A stretch of DNA of 64,000 bases, taken from assembly GCF_900113865.1 (NCBI RefSeq), contig NZ_FOQY01000006.1:260041-324040 (forward strand). Direction: 5' to 3'. The position numbers were made by a program, and so were the translations under genes. The stretch is from Streptosporangium canum. GTDB taxonomy: Bacteria; Actinomycetota; Actinomycetes; Streptosporangiales; Streptosporangiaceae. Below the pieces are notes generated by a model. That model did no database searches. It had not been told where the DNA came from and saw nothing but the letters and a program-made list of their open reading frames with translations. Below, in pieces: positions 54,074-62,558 of the stretch; position 1 is the stretch's first letter, and each line of letters starts with the position of its first letter.

Positions 54074-57000
54074 CCAGGAGCTGCTTCAGATCACCCATCA
54101 GCGCCGGGGAGGGCGCCACGCGCAGGCGGTCGTCCAGCCGCACGATGGTGGTCTTCGGACCGTTGTGGACCTGGAGATGGACCTCGGTGGTGCCGGGATG
54201 GGCGGTCAGGACCTCCTTGAGGCGGCCGACCACCGGAGGGGTGCAGCGGGTCAGGGGGAGGCTGACCGCCAGGGGGCCGCCGCTCTCGCGGGTCAGGTCG
54301 GGAGCGGTCACCTCCATCGCGATGATCTTTCCGACGTCCTCGCGCTTGTCCAGGCGGCCCTTGACGAAGACGATGGCGTCCTCGGCGAGCACCGTCGCGC
54401 ACAGCTGGTACGCCGAGGGGAAGATCATCACCTCGATGGCGCCCTCCAGGTCCTCCAGCATGGTGAGGACCCAGGTGTCGCCCTTCTTGGTGACCTTGCG
54501 CTGGACGCCGCTCAGGATGCCGCCCACCGTGACGACCTGGCCGTCGGCGCGGTTCTCGTCCTGGAGCGCGGCGATCGAGCAGTCGGCGCCGGAGGCGAGG
54601 ATGTGCTCCACGCCGAACAGCGGGTGGTCGGAGACGTAGAGGCCGAGCATCTCCCGCTCGAACTGGAGCAGGGTGGTCTTGTCCCACTCCCCGGGCGGGA
54701 TCTGCACGTCGAAGGTCTGGTCCTCGGCGCCCTCGACCGCCCCGAACAGGGAGTCCTGTCCCTGCGCCTCGTTCTTCTTGATCCCGATGATGCTGTCGAC
54801 GGCCTGCTCGTGGACCATCACCAGGCCCTTGCGCTCGTGCGCGAACGAGTCGAAGGCGCCCGCCTTGATCAGCGACTCGATGACCCGCTTGTTGCAGACG
54901 ACCATGGGGACCTTGCGCAGGAAGTCCTTGAAGTCGGCGAAACGGGTCTTCTCCCTGCGCGCGGCGATGATCCCGTCGACCACGTTGCCGCCGACGTTGC
55001 GGATGGCCGACAGGCCGAACCGCACGTCGGTGCCGCGCGGGGTGAAGTCGAAGTCGGAGTCGTTGACGTCCGGCGGGAGCACCTTGATGCCCATGCGCCG
55101 GCACTCGTTGAGGTAGAGGGCCGACTTGTCCTTGTCGTCCTTGACGGAGGTCAGCAGGCCGGCCATGTACTCGGAGGGGTAGTTGGCCTTGAGGTAGGCG
55201 GTCCAGTAGGAGACCAGGCCGTAGGCGGCGCTGTGCGCCTTGTTGAAGGCGTAGTCGGAGAAGGGGAGCAGGATGTCCCAGAGGGTCTTGATCGCGGCGG
55301 CCGAGTAGCCGTTGTCCTTCATGCCCTGCTCGAAGGACTCGAACTGCTTGTCCAGCTCCGACTTCTTCTTCTTGCCCATCGCGCGGCGCAGCAGGTCGGC
55401 CTTGCCGAGGGAGAACCCGGCGACCTTCTGCGCGATGGCCATGACCTGCTCCTGGTAGACGATCAGGCCGTAGGTCGTGCCGAGGATCTCCTGCAGCGAC
55501 TCCTCGAACTCGGGGTGGATCGGGGTGATGTCCTGCAGGCCGTTCTTGCGCAGCGCGTAGTTGGTGTGGGAGTCGGCGCCCATCGGCCCCGGCCGGTACA
55601 GCGCGCCGACGGCGGAGATGTCCTCGAAGTTGTCGGGCTTCATCAGCCGCAGCAGCGACCGCATGCCGCCGCCGTCCAGCTGGAACACGCCCAGGGTGTC
55701 ACCGCGGCCCAGCAGCTCGTAGGTCTTGCGGTCGTCCAGCGGCAGCTTCAGCAGGTCGATCCTGTTGCCGGTGTTGGCCTCGATCATCTTCAGGCAGTCG
55801 TCGATGATCGTGAGGTTGCGCAGGCCCAGGAAGTCCATCTTGAGCAGGCCGAGCGTCTCGCAGGTCGGGTAGTCGAACTGCGTGATGATCACGCCGTCGG
55901 AGTCGCGGCGCATGATCGGGATGTAGTCGGTCAGCACCTCCGAGGACATGATCACGCCGGCGGCGTGCACGCCGGTCTGCCGGATCAGGCCCTCCAGGCC
56001 CCGGCCGAGGTCCATCGCCGACTTGACGTCGACGTCCTCGTCGTACAGCTTGCGCAGCTCACCGGCCTCGTTGTAGCGCGGGTGGTCCTTGTCGAAGATG
56101 CCCGACAGCGGGATGTCCTTGCCCATCACCGCGGGCGGGAACGCCTTGGAGACCTTGTCGCCCAGCGCGTACGGATGGCCGAGGACGCGGGCGGCGTCCT
56201 TGATGGCCGCCTTCGCCTTGATGGTGCCGAAGGTGGCGATCATGGCGACCTTGTCGGCGCCGTACTTCTCGGTCACGTAGCGGATCACGTCGCCGCGCCG
56301 GCGCTCGTCGAAGTCGATGTCGACGTCGGGCATGGAGACGCGGTCGGGGTTGAGGAACCGCTCGAAGATCAGCCCGTGCGGCAGCGGGTCGAGGTCGGTG
56401 ATGCCCAGCGCGTACGCCGCCAGCGAGCCGGCCGCCGAACCACGGCCCGGACCGACCCGGATGCCGTTGTTCTTGGCCCACATGATGAAGTCGGCGACCA
56501 CGAGGAAGTAGGAGGGGAACCCCATCTGCAGGATGACGTTCATCTCGAACTCGATCTGCGCCCGGTGCTCCTCGTCGACGCCCTCGGGGAAGCGCCGCTC
56601 CATGCCCTTCCAGATCTCCTTGCGGAACCAGCTCTCCTCGCTGTCCCCCTCGGGGATGGGGAAGGTCGGCATCAGGTTCTTGAAGCCGAACATGCCGGTC
56701 GGGTCGACCTTCTCGGCGACCAGCAGCGTGTTGCGGCAGCCCTCGGCCCACAGGTCGGAGGAGTCGACCGCGCGCATCTCGTCGGCGGTCTTGATGTAGT
56801 AGCCGCTGCCGTCGAAGCGGAACCGGTCGGGGTCGGCGAGCTGCTTGCCGGTCTGGATGCACAGCAGCGCGTCGTGGGAGGTCGCGTCCGACTCGTAGGT
56901 GTAGTGGGAGTCGTTGGTGACCAGCGGTGGGATGTTCAGCTCTTTGGAGATGCGGGTCAGGCCGTCGCGGACCCGGCGCTCGATGTCGAGCCCGTGGTCC

Positions 57001-57572
57001 ATGATCTCCAGGTAGTAGTTGTCCCTGCCGAACAGCTCCTGGAACCTCGCCGCCGCCGCGAGCGCCTCGTCGTACTGCCCCAGGCGCAGGCGGGTCTGGA
57101 CCTCCCCCGACGGGCAGCCGGTGGTGGCCATCAGCCCCTCGGAGTGCTCGGCGAGGGTCTCGGCGTCCATCCGGGCCCACTTGCGCACGAAGCCCTCGGT
57201 GTAGGCGCGCGAGGAGAGCTTCATCAGGTTGGTCAGACCCTTGGCGTTCTTCGCCCAGATCGTCATGTGGGTGTAGTAGCCGCCGGCCGACACGTCGTCG
57301 CGCTTCTGGTGGGGCTCGCCCCACAGCACCGGCTTCTTCTGGTGGCGGGAGGCCGGCGCCACGTAGGCCTCGATGCCGATGACCGGCTTGATCCCGGCGC
57401 CGGTGGCCTGCTTGTAGAAGTCGTAGGCGCCGTGCATGTTGCCGTGGTCGGTGATCGCGATGGCGGGCATGCCCAGCTCACCGACCTGTTTGAACATCTG
57501 CTTCAGACGAGCGGCTCCATCGAGCATGGAGTACTCCGTGTGAACGTGAAGATGCACAAACGAGTCGGACAT
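54051..57572 (-). CDS. dnaE: DNA polymerase III alpha subunit
   Basis: The main replicative polymerase subunit, 1173 aa. N-terminal PHP domain (VHLHVHTEYSMLDGA, ITDHGNMHGAYDFYK); catalytic palm with the aspartates in MPDVDIDFDERRR and the GRGSAAGSLAAYALGITD motif; then fingers, tandem helix-hairpin-helix and an OB domain (VVTVGGILSGVQRKVTKKGD) at the C-terminus. Length and order match DnaE1 of actinobacteria. ATG 57572 opens SDSFVHLHVH. Its 3' tail is duplicated just outside the gene. Confidence 0.97.
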   Translation of the reverse strand: MSDSFVHLHVHTEYSMLDGAARLKQMFKQVGELGMPAIAITDHGNMHGAYDFYKQATGAGIKPVIGIEAYVAPASRHQKKPVLWGEPHQKRDDVSAGGYYTHMTIWAKNAKGLTNLMKLSSRAYTEGFVRKWARMDAETLAEHSEGLMATTGCPSGEVQTRLRLGQYDEALAAAARFQELFGRDNYYLEIMDHGLDIERRVRDGLTRISKELNIPPLVTNDSHYTYESDATSHDALLCIQTGKQLADPDRFRFDGSGYYIKTADEMRAVDSSDLWAEGCRNTLLVAEKVDPTGMFGFKNLMPTFPIPEGDSEESWFRKEIWKGMERRFPEGVDEEHRAQIEFEMNVILQMGFPSYFLVVADFIMWAKNNGIRVGPGRGSAAGSLAAYALGITDLDPLPHGLIFERFLNPDRVSMPDVDIDFDERRRGDVIRYVTEKYGADKVAMIATFGTIKAKAAIKDAARVLGHPYALGDKVSKAFPPAVMGKDIPLSGIFDKDHPRYNEAGELRKLYDEDVDVKSAMDLGRGLEGLIRQTGVHAAGVIMSSEVLTDYIPIMRRDSDGVIITQFDYPTCETLGLLKMDFLGLRNLTIIDDCLKMIEANTGNRIDLLKLPLDDRKTYELLGRGDTLGVFQLDGGGMRSLLRLMKPDNFEDISAVGALYRPGPMGADSHTNYALRKNGLQDITPIHPEFEESLQEILGTTYGLIVYQEQVMAIAQKVAGFSLGKADLLRRAMGKKKKSELDKQFESFEQGMKDNGYSAAAIKTLWDILLPFSDYAFNKAHSAAYGLVSYWTAYLKANYPSEYMAGLLTSVKDDKDKSALYLNECRRMGIKVLPPDVNDSDFDFTPRGTDVRFGLSAIRNVGGNVVDGIIAARREKTRFADFKDFLRKVPMVVCNKRVIESLIKAGAFDSFAHERKGLVMVHEQAVDSIIGIKKNEAQGQDSLFGAVEGAEDQTFDVQIPPGEWDKTTLLQFEREMLGLYVSDHPLFGVEHILASGADCSIAALQDENRADGQVVTVGGILSGVQRKVTKKGDTWVLTMLEDLEGAIEVMIFPSAYQLCATVLAEDAIVFVKGRLDKREDVGKIIAMEVTAPDLTRESGGPLAVSLPLTRCTPPVVGRLKEVLTAHPGTTEVHLQVHNGPKTTIVRLDDRLRVAPSPALMGDLKQLLGPACLGA

Positions 57573-57754
57573 GCGTCCCCGTTCCTCCCCTAGTCGCGTG
57601 TCGGCGTGGGAAGCCTACGCGTGTTTGCCACCCGCCGCCGCACCCCCCGGCACACACTTTGCCACCACTCGGACCCCCCGTCGTCGCACACTCTGAGCGA
57701 CGATCGGCTACTTTGGGTGACGGTGTTTCTGAGCTGGGCGTACGGGGGGAACAT

Positions 57755-59134
57755 GTGAAGACCGACGAGGGCTACAGCCACGCGCTCGGCAACCGCCAGG
57801 TGCAGATGATCGCGATCGGCGGCGCGATCGGCGTCGGGCTGTTCCTCGGGGCCGGCGGGCGGCTCCAGGCGGCCGGCCCGGCACTGGTGCTGTCGTACGC
57901 GGCCGCCGGCCTCGCGGCGTTCTTCGTCATGCGGGCCCTCGGCGAGCTCGTGCTCTACAAACCGACCTCGGGCTCCTTCGTAGAGTACGCCGCCGACTTC
58001 GTCGGACCCTGGGCGGCCTTCGCCAGCGGCTGGATGTACTGGATCAACTGGGCCTTCACCGGCATCGCCGAGCTGACCGCGATCTCCATCTACGTGAGCC
58101 TGTGGGCCCCGCAGTTCCCCCGGTGGCTGACCGCGCTCATCTCGCTGGCGTTCGTGCTGGCCGTCAACCTGCTGTCGGTGCGGCTCTTCGGCGAGCTGGA
58201 GTTCTGGTTCGCCCTGCTGAAGGTCCTGGCCATCTGCGCGTTCCTGGTGACCGGCCTGGCGCTGGTGATCTTCGGTTTCGAGCTGGGCGGCAGCACCGCG
58301 GGGGCGGGAAACCTCCTCGCGCACGGCGGCTTCTTCCCCAACGGGTTCCCGATGGCGCTGATGAGCCTGCAGTCGGTGATCTTCGCCTACTCCTCGATCG
58401 AGCTGGTCGGCATCGCCGCGGGCGAGACGGAGAACCCCCGGGAGGTCATGCCCAGGGCGATCAACGGCGTGATCTGGCGGATCGTGATCTTCTACGTCGG
58501 CTCGGTCCTGCTGCTGGCCATGGTCCTGCCGTGGACCGCCTACGGCCCCGGCCAGTCGCCGTTCGTGACGGTCTTCGCCGCGCTCGGCATCCCCTGGGCC
58601 GCCGGCGCGATGAACCTGATCGTCATCACCGCCGCCCTGTCGTCGTGCAACTCCGGCCTCTACTCCACCGGCCGGATCCTGCGGGCCATGGCCCAGAAGG
58701 GCGAGGCCCCCGCCTTCGCCGGGCAGCTCAGCTCCCGCCAGGTCCCCTACGGGGGCATCCTCATCACCGCGACCGTGTTCGTCGCCGGGGTCGTCCTCTA
58801 CTACTACGTCCCGGAGCGTGCCTTCAACATCGCCACCGCGATCGCCTCACTCGGCGTGATCACCACCTGGGGTACCCTGCTCTACTGCCAGATCCGGCTG
58901 CGCCGCGCCGCCGAACAGGGCCTGCTCGAACGCCCCGCCTTCCGGATGCCGGGCTCGCCCTACACCGGCTGGCTCACCCTGGCCTTCCTCGCGCTGGTGA
59001 TGCTGCTCATGCCGTTCGCCGACGCCGACCAGCGCATCGCCTTCTTCTGCATCCCCCTGCTGGTCGTCGCCATCGCCGCCGGCTGGCGGATCGTCGACCC
59101 CCGCCGCCGGCGCGCCGGTGCGCCCCTCGGCTGA
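57755..59134 (+). CDS. amino acid permease (APC superfamily)
   Basis: A 459-aa transporter with twelve helices. The N-terminal YSHALGNRQVQMIAIGGAIGVGLFLGAGGRLQAAGPAL is the signature of the AAT family (proline, GABA, aromatic or D-Ala permeases), and EFWFALLKVLAICAFL with the helix 8-9 segment FAYSSIELVGIAAGETENPREVMPRAI also fits. GTG 57755 has GGGGGGA five bases upstream; a longer frame has no ribosome site. It is divergent from dnaE and convergent with the chorismate mutase gene. Substrate not decidable. Confidence 0.92.
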   Translation: MKTDEGYSHALGNRQVQMIAIGGAIGVGLFLGAGGRLQAAGPALVLSYAAAGLAAFFVMRALGELVLYKPTSGSFVEYAADFVGPWAAFASGWMYWINWAFTGIAELTAISIYVSLWAPQFPRWLTALISLAFVLAVNLLSVRLFGELEFWFALLKVLAICAFLVTGLALVIFGFELGGSTAGAGNLLAHGGFFPNGFPMALMSLQSVIFAYSSIELVGIAAGETENPREVMPRAINGVIWRIVIFYVGSVLLLAMVLPWTAYGPGQSPFVTVFAALGIPWAAGAMNLIVITAALSSCNSGLYSTGRILRAMAQKGEAPAFAGQLSSRQVPYGGILITATVFVAGVVLYYYVPERAFNIATAIASLGVITTWGTLLYCQIRLRRAAEQGLLERPAFRMPGSPYTGWLTLAFLALVMLLMPFADADQRIAFFCIPLLVVAIAAGWRIVDPRRRRAGAPLG

Positions 59135-59228
59135 CGCCCGGACCGGGCCCGCGGTCGGCCGGCACCCGGCGCGGGCACGCGCCGCGGCCGGACCGCCGGA
59201 GACGGGCCGGTCCGGAGCGGGCACGGGG

Positions 59229-60158
59229 TCAGTCCTGACCGCTCGCCCTGCGCTCCTCCGCCAGGTGCAGTCCCGCCTCGATGACGGCGTTCATGATGGG
59301 CGCCAGCCGTACCTCCCCCAGGCCGGGGGCGCGGCGGGCCATCTCGGTGACCAGGCGGCGCTCGCGGTCCATGTCGCGACCGGCGAAGCCGCCGACGGGC
59401 TTGAGCCGCTGGATGGCGCCGGCGAGCTCGGCACGGCGTTCGAGGAGGACCGCCAGGGCCGCGTCGACCCGGTCGACGGCGCCGCGGGCGGCGAGGACGG
59501 AGTCGGGGGTCTCGCGGCGGGTGAGCGCGCCGACGATCTTCACGGCCTCCTGTGCGGCGAGGACGGCCCGCTCGCCGGCGCCGGGGGCCAGCAGCAGGCC
59601 GTCGGCGCCGGCCGCGACGGCGGCGGCGGCCAGCGCGGGGTCCTCACCGAGATCGGCCAGGACGGGGCGGCCGGACTTCTCCCGGGCGGCGCGCATCAGG
59701 GCCAGGTCGAGGGTCACCCCGGCCAGGTGTGTACGGCTGCCGCTCTCGCAGAGCACGACCTGGTCGTTGCCCTCGGCCACGCAGTAGTCGGCGATGGCCA
59801 GCCACTCCTCCAGGGTCGCGGCGGGCCCGCGCTGGACGATCACCGGCAGGCCCAGCCGGGCGACCGCGCGGACCAGCTGGAAGTCCTGCATCCAGGCCGC
59901 GCCGACCACCACGCCGTCGGCGCCGCCGATCTCCGGCAGGTCCGCCGTCGAGAACGGCTCCACCAGGATCGGCCCGGCCCACTCGGCGCGGACCGCCGCC
60001 ACCGCCTCCGCGGCGGGCACCCGCCCGTGGTGGTCGCGCAGGTTGACCCAGCGGGCGTCCGCGCCCGGGCCACCGACCACCACCGCCGGTCCGGCCCCCA
60101 CCGTGAGCGTCCCCAGCTTCACGGCCCCGCGCTCCAGGTGTGCGGTCAACAAGGACAT
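59229..60158 (-). CDS. degenerate DAHP synthase domain fused to chorismate mutase
   Basis: A 309-aa protein. Residues 20-215 follow the type I DAHP synthase barrel, but the active site is lost: GPCSVES is GGPGADAR, the KPRTSPY segment is absent, KRG is QRG (VIVQRGPAATLEEWLA), CERG is CESG, and DPSH is DLGED. Residues 222-305 form an AroQ-type chorismate mutase with VDRVDAALAVLLERRAELAGAIQRLK and RDMDRERRLV, where the substrate-binding Arg and Lys positions are kept. So the likely activity is chorismate to prephenate, for Phe/Tyr, with the barrel as a regulatory or docking part. Expressed behind an aromatic-type attenuator. Confidence 0.78.
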   Translation of the reverse strand: MSLLTAHLERGAVKLGTLTVGAGPAVVVGGPGADARWVNLRDHHGRVPAAEAVAAVRAEWAGPILVEPFSTADLPEIGGADGVVVGAAWMQDFQLVRAVARLGLPVIVQRGPAATLEEWLAIADYCVAEGNDQVVLCESGSRTHLAGVTLDLALMRAAREKSGRPVLADLGEDPALAAAAVAAGADGLLLAPGAGERAVLAAQEAVKIVGALTRRETPDSVLAARGAVDRVDAALAVLLERRAELAGAIQRLKPVGGFAGRDMDRERRLVTEMARRAPGLGEVRLAPIMNAVIEAGLHLAEERRASGQD

Positions 60159-60211
60159 CTCGGCTCCTCATGCTCAGCCGGCACCCATCCGCGAGCCGGC
60201 GAATCGTCAGA

Positions 60212-60241
60212 AACAAAAAAGGCAGAGACTGGGTCTCTGCC
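60212..60241 (-). terminator. intrinsic terminator in the leader of the chorismate mutase gene
   Basis: On the minus strand GGCAGAGAC and GTCTCTGCC (9 bp, 3-base loop; 60221-60241) are followed at once by TTTTTTGTT. It lies after the leader peptide and before the gene it precedes, so it can stop transcription early. Confidence 0.85.
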
Positions 60242-60245
60242 TCGT

Positions 60246-60301
60246 GCCGGCTCCGGATGGTCGCTAGATCACGCTGTCACGACCGGCCCTCCGGAGCCGG
60301 C
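60246..60301 (-). promoter_or_regulatory. 12-bp pause-type stem in the attenuator leader
   Basis: GCCGGCTCCGGA (60290-60301, inside the leader-peptide codons) is complementary over 12 bases to TCCGGAGCCGGC (60246-60257). A ribosome held at the Tyr/Phe codons would cover or free one arm. I do not see a clean alternative pairing with the terminator arm, so the mechanism is open. Confidence 0.65.
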
Positions 60302-60327
60302 TCGATAAACGCGAAATAGCAAGTCAT
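60277..60327 (-). CDS. 16-aa aromatic leader peptide
   Basis: ATG 60327 reads MTCYFAFIEPAPEGRS: Tyr at codon 4 and Phe at codons 5 and 7, near the start, then a 12-bp stem begins within the peptide. It ends 36 bases before the terminator stem. A TATCGT box lies 7 bases before the ATG, so the message could be leaderless. The dense Tyr/Phe codons before a terminator of a chorismate mutase gene (Phe/Tyr branch) are what attenuation needs. Confidence 0.65.
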   Translation of the reverse strand: MTCYFAFIEPAPEGRS

Positions 60328-60473
60328 GCTATTGACGATAGGCCATCCCTCCACCACACGCCACCTGCTGGACAACACGTCTCGGATTGTGGACACTCAG
60401 GTCGCGCGAGAGTCGATCACCCTTCTCGGCCTATGAGAGTATTCGGGGGTTTAGAAAGGGGTAGGTGCGGTTG

Positions 60474-62510
60474 ATGGCCGAAGCACAGTCTTCTGAGGGA
60501 CGTCGCGTTGCCGCCCGCTACCACCTGCGCGAGCCCATCGGCCGGGGTGGCATGGGCATCGTCTGGCGGGCCCACGACGAGCTCCTGGACCGCGAGGTCG
60601 CGGTCAAAGAGGTCCGCTACGCGGACATGCTCGGCGAGGACAACCAGGAAGACTTCAACCGGCGCACCAAGCGCGAGGCGCGTGCCGCCGGGCGGCTGAC
60701 GCACCCGAACGTGGTGGTCGTCCACGACGTGGTCGAGGAGGACGGGCGCCCCTGGATCGTCATGCAGCTGGTGGAGTCCCGCTCTCTCGGCAAGGTCCTG
60801 CGGCAGGACGGTCCGCTGCCGCCCGAGAAGGTGGCGGAGATCGGCCTGCAGATGCTGGACGCGCTGCGCGCCGCGCACGCCCAGGGAGTGCTGCACCGGG
60901 ACGTCAAGCCGGAGAACGTGCTGATGGCCCATGACGGCCGGGTGGTGCTGACCGACTTCGGCATCGCGACGCTGGAGACCGAGACCGCCCTGACCATGAC
61001 CGGCATCGCGGGCACGCCCGCGTTCATCCCGCCGGAGCGGATCAAGGGCGGCAGCGCGCAGCGCGAGTCGGACCTGTGGTCGCTCGGGGCGACGCTGTAC
61101 GCGGCCGTGGAGGGCAAGCCCCCGCACGACCGGGGCGGGGCGCTGCCGACCATGCACGCCGTGCTGAACGACGAGCCGGAGCCTCCGGTCCGCGCCGGGC
61201 GGCTGCTGACCACGGTGCTCGACGGGCTGCTGCGCAAGGACCCGGACCGGCGCATGTCCTACGACGAGGCCGCGAGGCTGCTGCGCGAGGTGGCCGACGG
61301 CGGCAAGCAGCGGGCCGCCAAGCCGCCCGCCAAGACCGCCGTCATGCCGGCCCTGACCACCTCGGCGACGGCCGAGACCGACCCCGGGATCAGATACGAG
61401 CCGGAGGGCTTCCCCGCGACCGGCGTGCAGCTGGGGTCCGCCGCGCCCGCCCCCGCGAAGAGCCCGCCTCCCGCGGCGCCGGCGCCGCGGGAGCCCGTCG
61501 TGGAGGTACGGCGGGAGCCCGCCCCCCGGCCGGCCCCCGGACCCGTCTCCCGGCCCGCTCCCACGCCCGTTCCCCGGCCCGCTCCCGAACCCGCCCCCAG
61601 GCCGGCTCCCGAACCGGCTCCCCGACCGGCTCCCAAGGTGAGACGGGACCCCTTCCCGCCGGTCCGGCCCGAGCCCGGAGCCGAGCCGGTCCCCGCGCCC
61701 AGGCCGGTCCCGTCCGTCCCGCCGCCCTCCCGGGAGCCCGGTCTCCGGGACCTGCCTTCGGCGGCGACCTCCACGCCGGCGCACGAACCCTTCTCCACGT
61801 CGCCGACGGTGTTCTCCCAGGGGTCCCGGTCGCCCGTGAAGCGGGGCCTGCTGGTGCTCGTGCCCGCGGTCCTGATCGTCGGGGCGGTCGCCGGCTGGCT
61901 GGGGATGCGCAGCCGCGAGTCGGACGTGCCGCAGACACCGAACGCGAACAAGCCGGCCACATCGGCCGGACCGGCCAAGTCGACCGCCGACGCCACCCCG
62001 TCCACCCCTCCGAGTCCCGCGCCCAGCCCCACCGAGACCGAGGAGAAGGAGAAGGAGAAAAAGGAGTCGAAGCTCCCCGCGGGCTGGCACATGCACAAGG
62101 ACAGCAACGACTTCTCGATCGGCCTGCCCAAGGGCTGGAAGGTGGACAAGCGGCCGGGCCAGCAGGTGTGGTTCCGCGGACCCGACCGGACGAGCTTCGT
62201 GTTCGTCGAATACGTCGCCAAGGCGGGTCCCGACCCGAAGAAGGACTGGTACACCGGCGAGCGGGCCAGCCGGGGGAGCTTCCCGGGCTACGAGCGGATC
62301 CGGATCGAGAAGGTCGACTACATGGAGAAGGCCGCCGACTGGGAGTTCACCTGGAACACGAGCTCGGGCAAGGCCCGGGTGCTCAACCGGGGGTTCGTGA
62401 CCAAGGGCGGCCGGGGATACGCGATCTACTGGCACACCCTGGCCAAGGACTGGAAGAAGAACATGCACCTCTTCGAGGGGTTCGCCCAGACCTTCTCGTC
62501 GAAAAAGTGA
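60474..62510 (+). CDS. Ser/Thr protein kinase, membrane-anchored
   Basis: A 678-aa Pkn-type kinase. Catalytic domain at residues about 13-275: GRGGMGIVWRAHDELLDREVAVKEV (P-loop and Lys), HRDVKPENVL, DFGIAT and TPAFIPPERIKG. A long Pro/Ala-rich juxtamembrane region follows (PAPRPAPEPAPRPA repeats), then one membrane helix (GLLVLVPAVLIVGAVAGWL), a Lys/Glu linker and an extracellular domain (WHMHKDSNDFSIGLPKGW to NMHLFEGFAQTF). ATG 60474 follows AAAGGGGTAGG. It lies 48 bases before a similar kinase. Confidence 0.93.
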   Translation: MAEAQSSEGRRVAARYHLREPIGRGGMGIVWRAHDELLDREVAVKEVRYADMLGEDNQEDFNRRTKREARAAGRLTHPNVVVVHDVVEEDGRPWIVMQLVESRSLGKVLRQDGPLPPEKVAEIGLQMLDALRAAHAQGVLHRDVKPENVLMAHDGRVVLTDFGIATLETETALTMTGIAGTPAFIPPERIKGGSAQRESDLWSLGATLYAAVEGKPPHDRGGALPTMHAVLNDEPEPPVRAGRLLTTVLDGLLRKDPDRRMSYDEAARLLREVADGGKQRAAKPPAKTAVMPALTTSATAETDPGIRYEPEGFPATGVQLGSAAPAPAKSPPPAAPAPREPVVEVRREPAPRPAPGPVSRPAPTPVPRPAPEPAPRPAPEPAPRPAPKVRRDPFPPVRPEPGAEPVPAPRPVPSVPPPSREPGLRDLPSAATSTPAHEPFSTSPTVFSQGSRSPVKRGLLVLVPAVLIVGAVAGWLGMRSRESDVPQTPNANKPATSAGPAKSTADATPSTPPSPAPSPTETEEKEKEKKESKLPAGWHMHKDSNDFSIGLPKGWKVDKRPGQQVWFRGPDRTSFVFVEYVAKAGPDPKKDWYTGERASRGSFPGYERIRIEKVDYMEKAADWEFTWNTSSGKARVLNRGFVTKGGRGYAIYWHTLAKDWKKNMHLFEGFAQTFSSKK

Positions 62511-62558
62511 GGGCCGCCCCGACCGGCTACGATTCGTGGGTTTGGGAGGGGCGAGAAA

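Noticed and set aside
53799-57593. Open frame of more than 1200 codons on the plus strand across dnaE
   Set aside because: It mirrors dnaE codon structure and its product is a low-complexity Val/Leu/Asp/Arg string without motifs.
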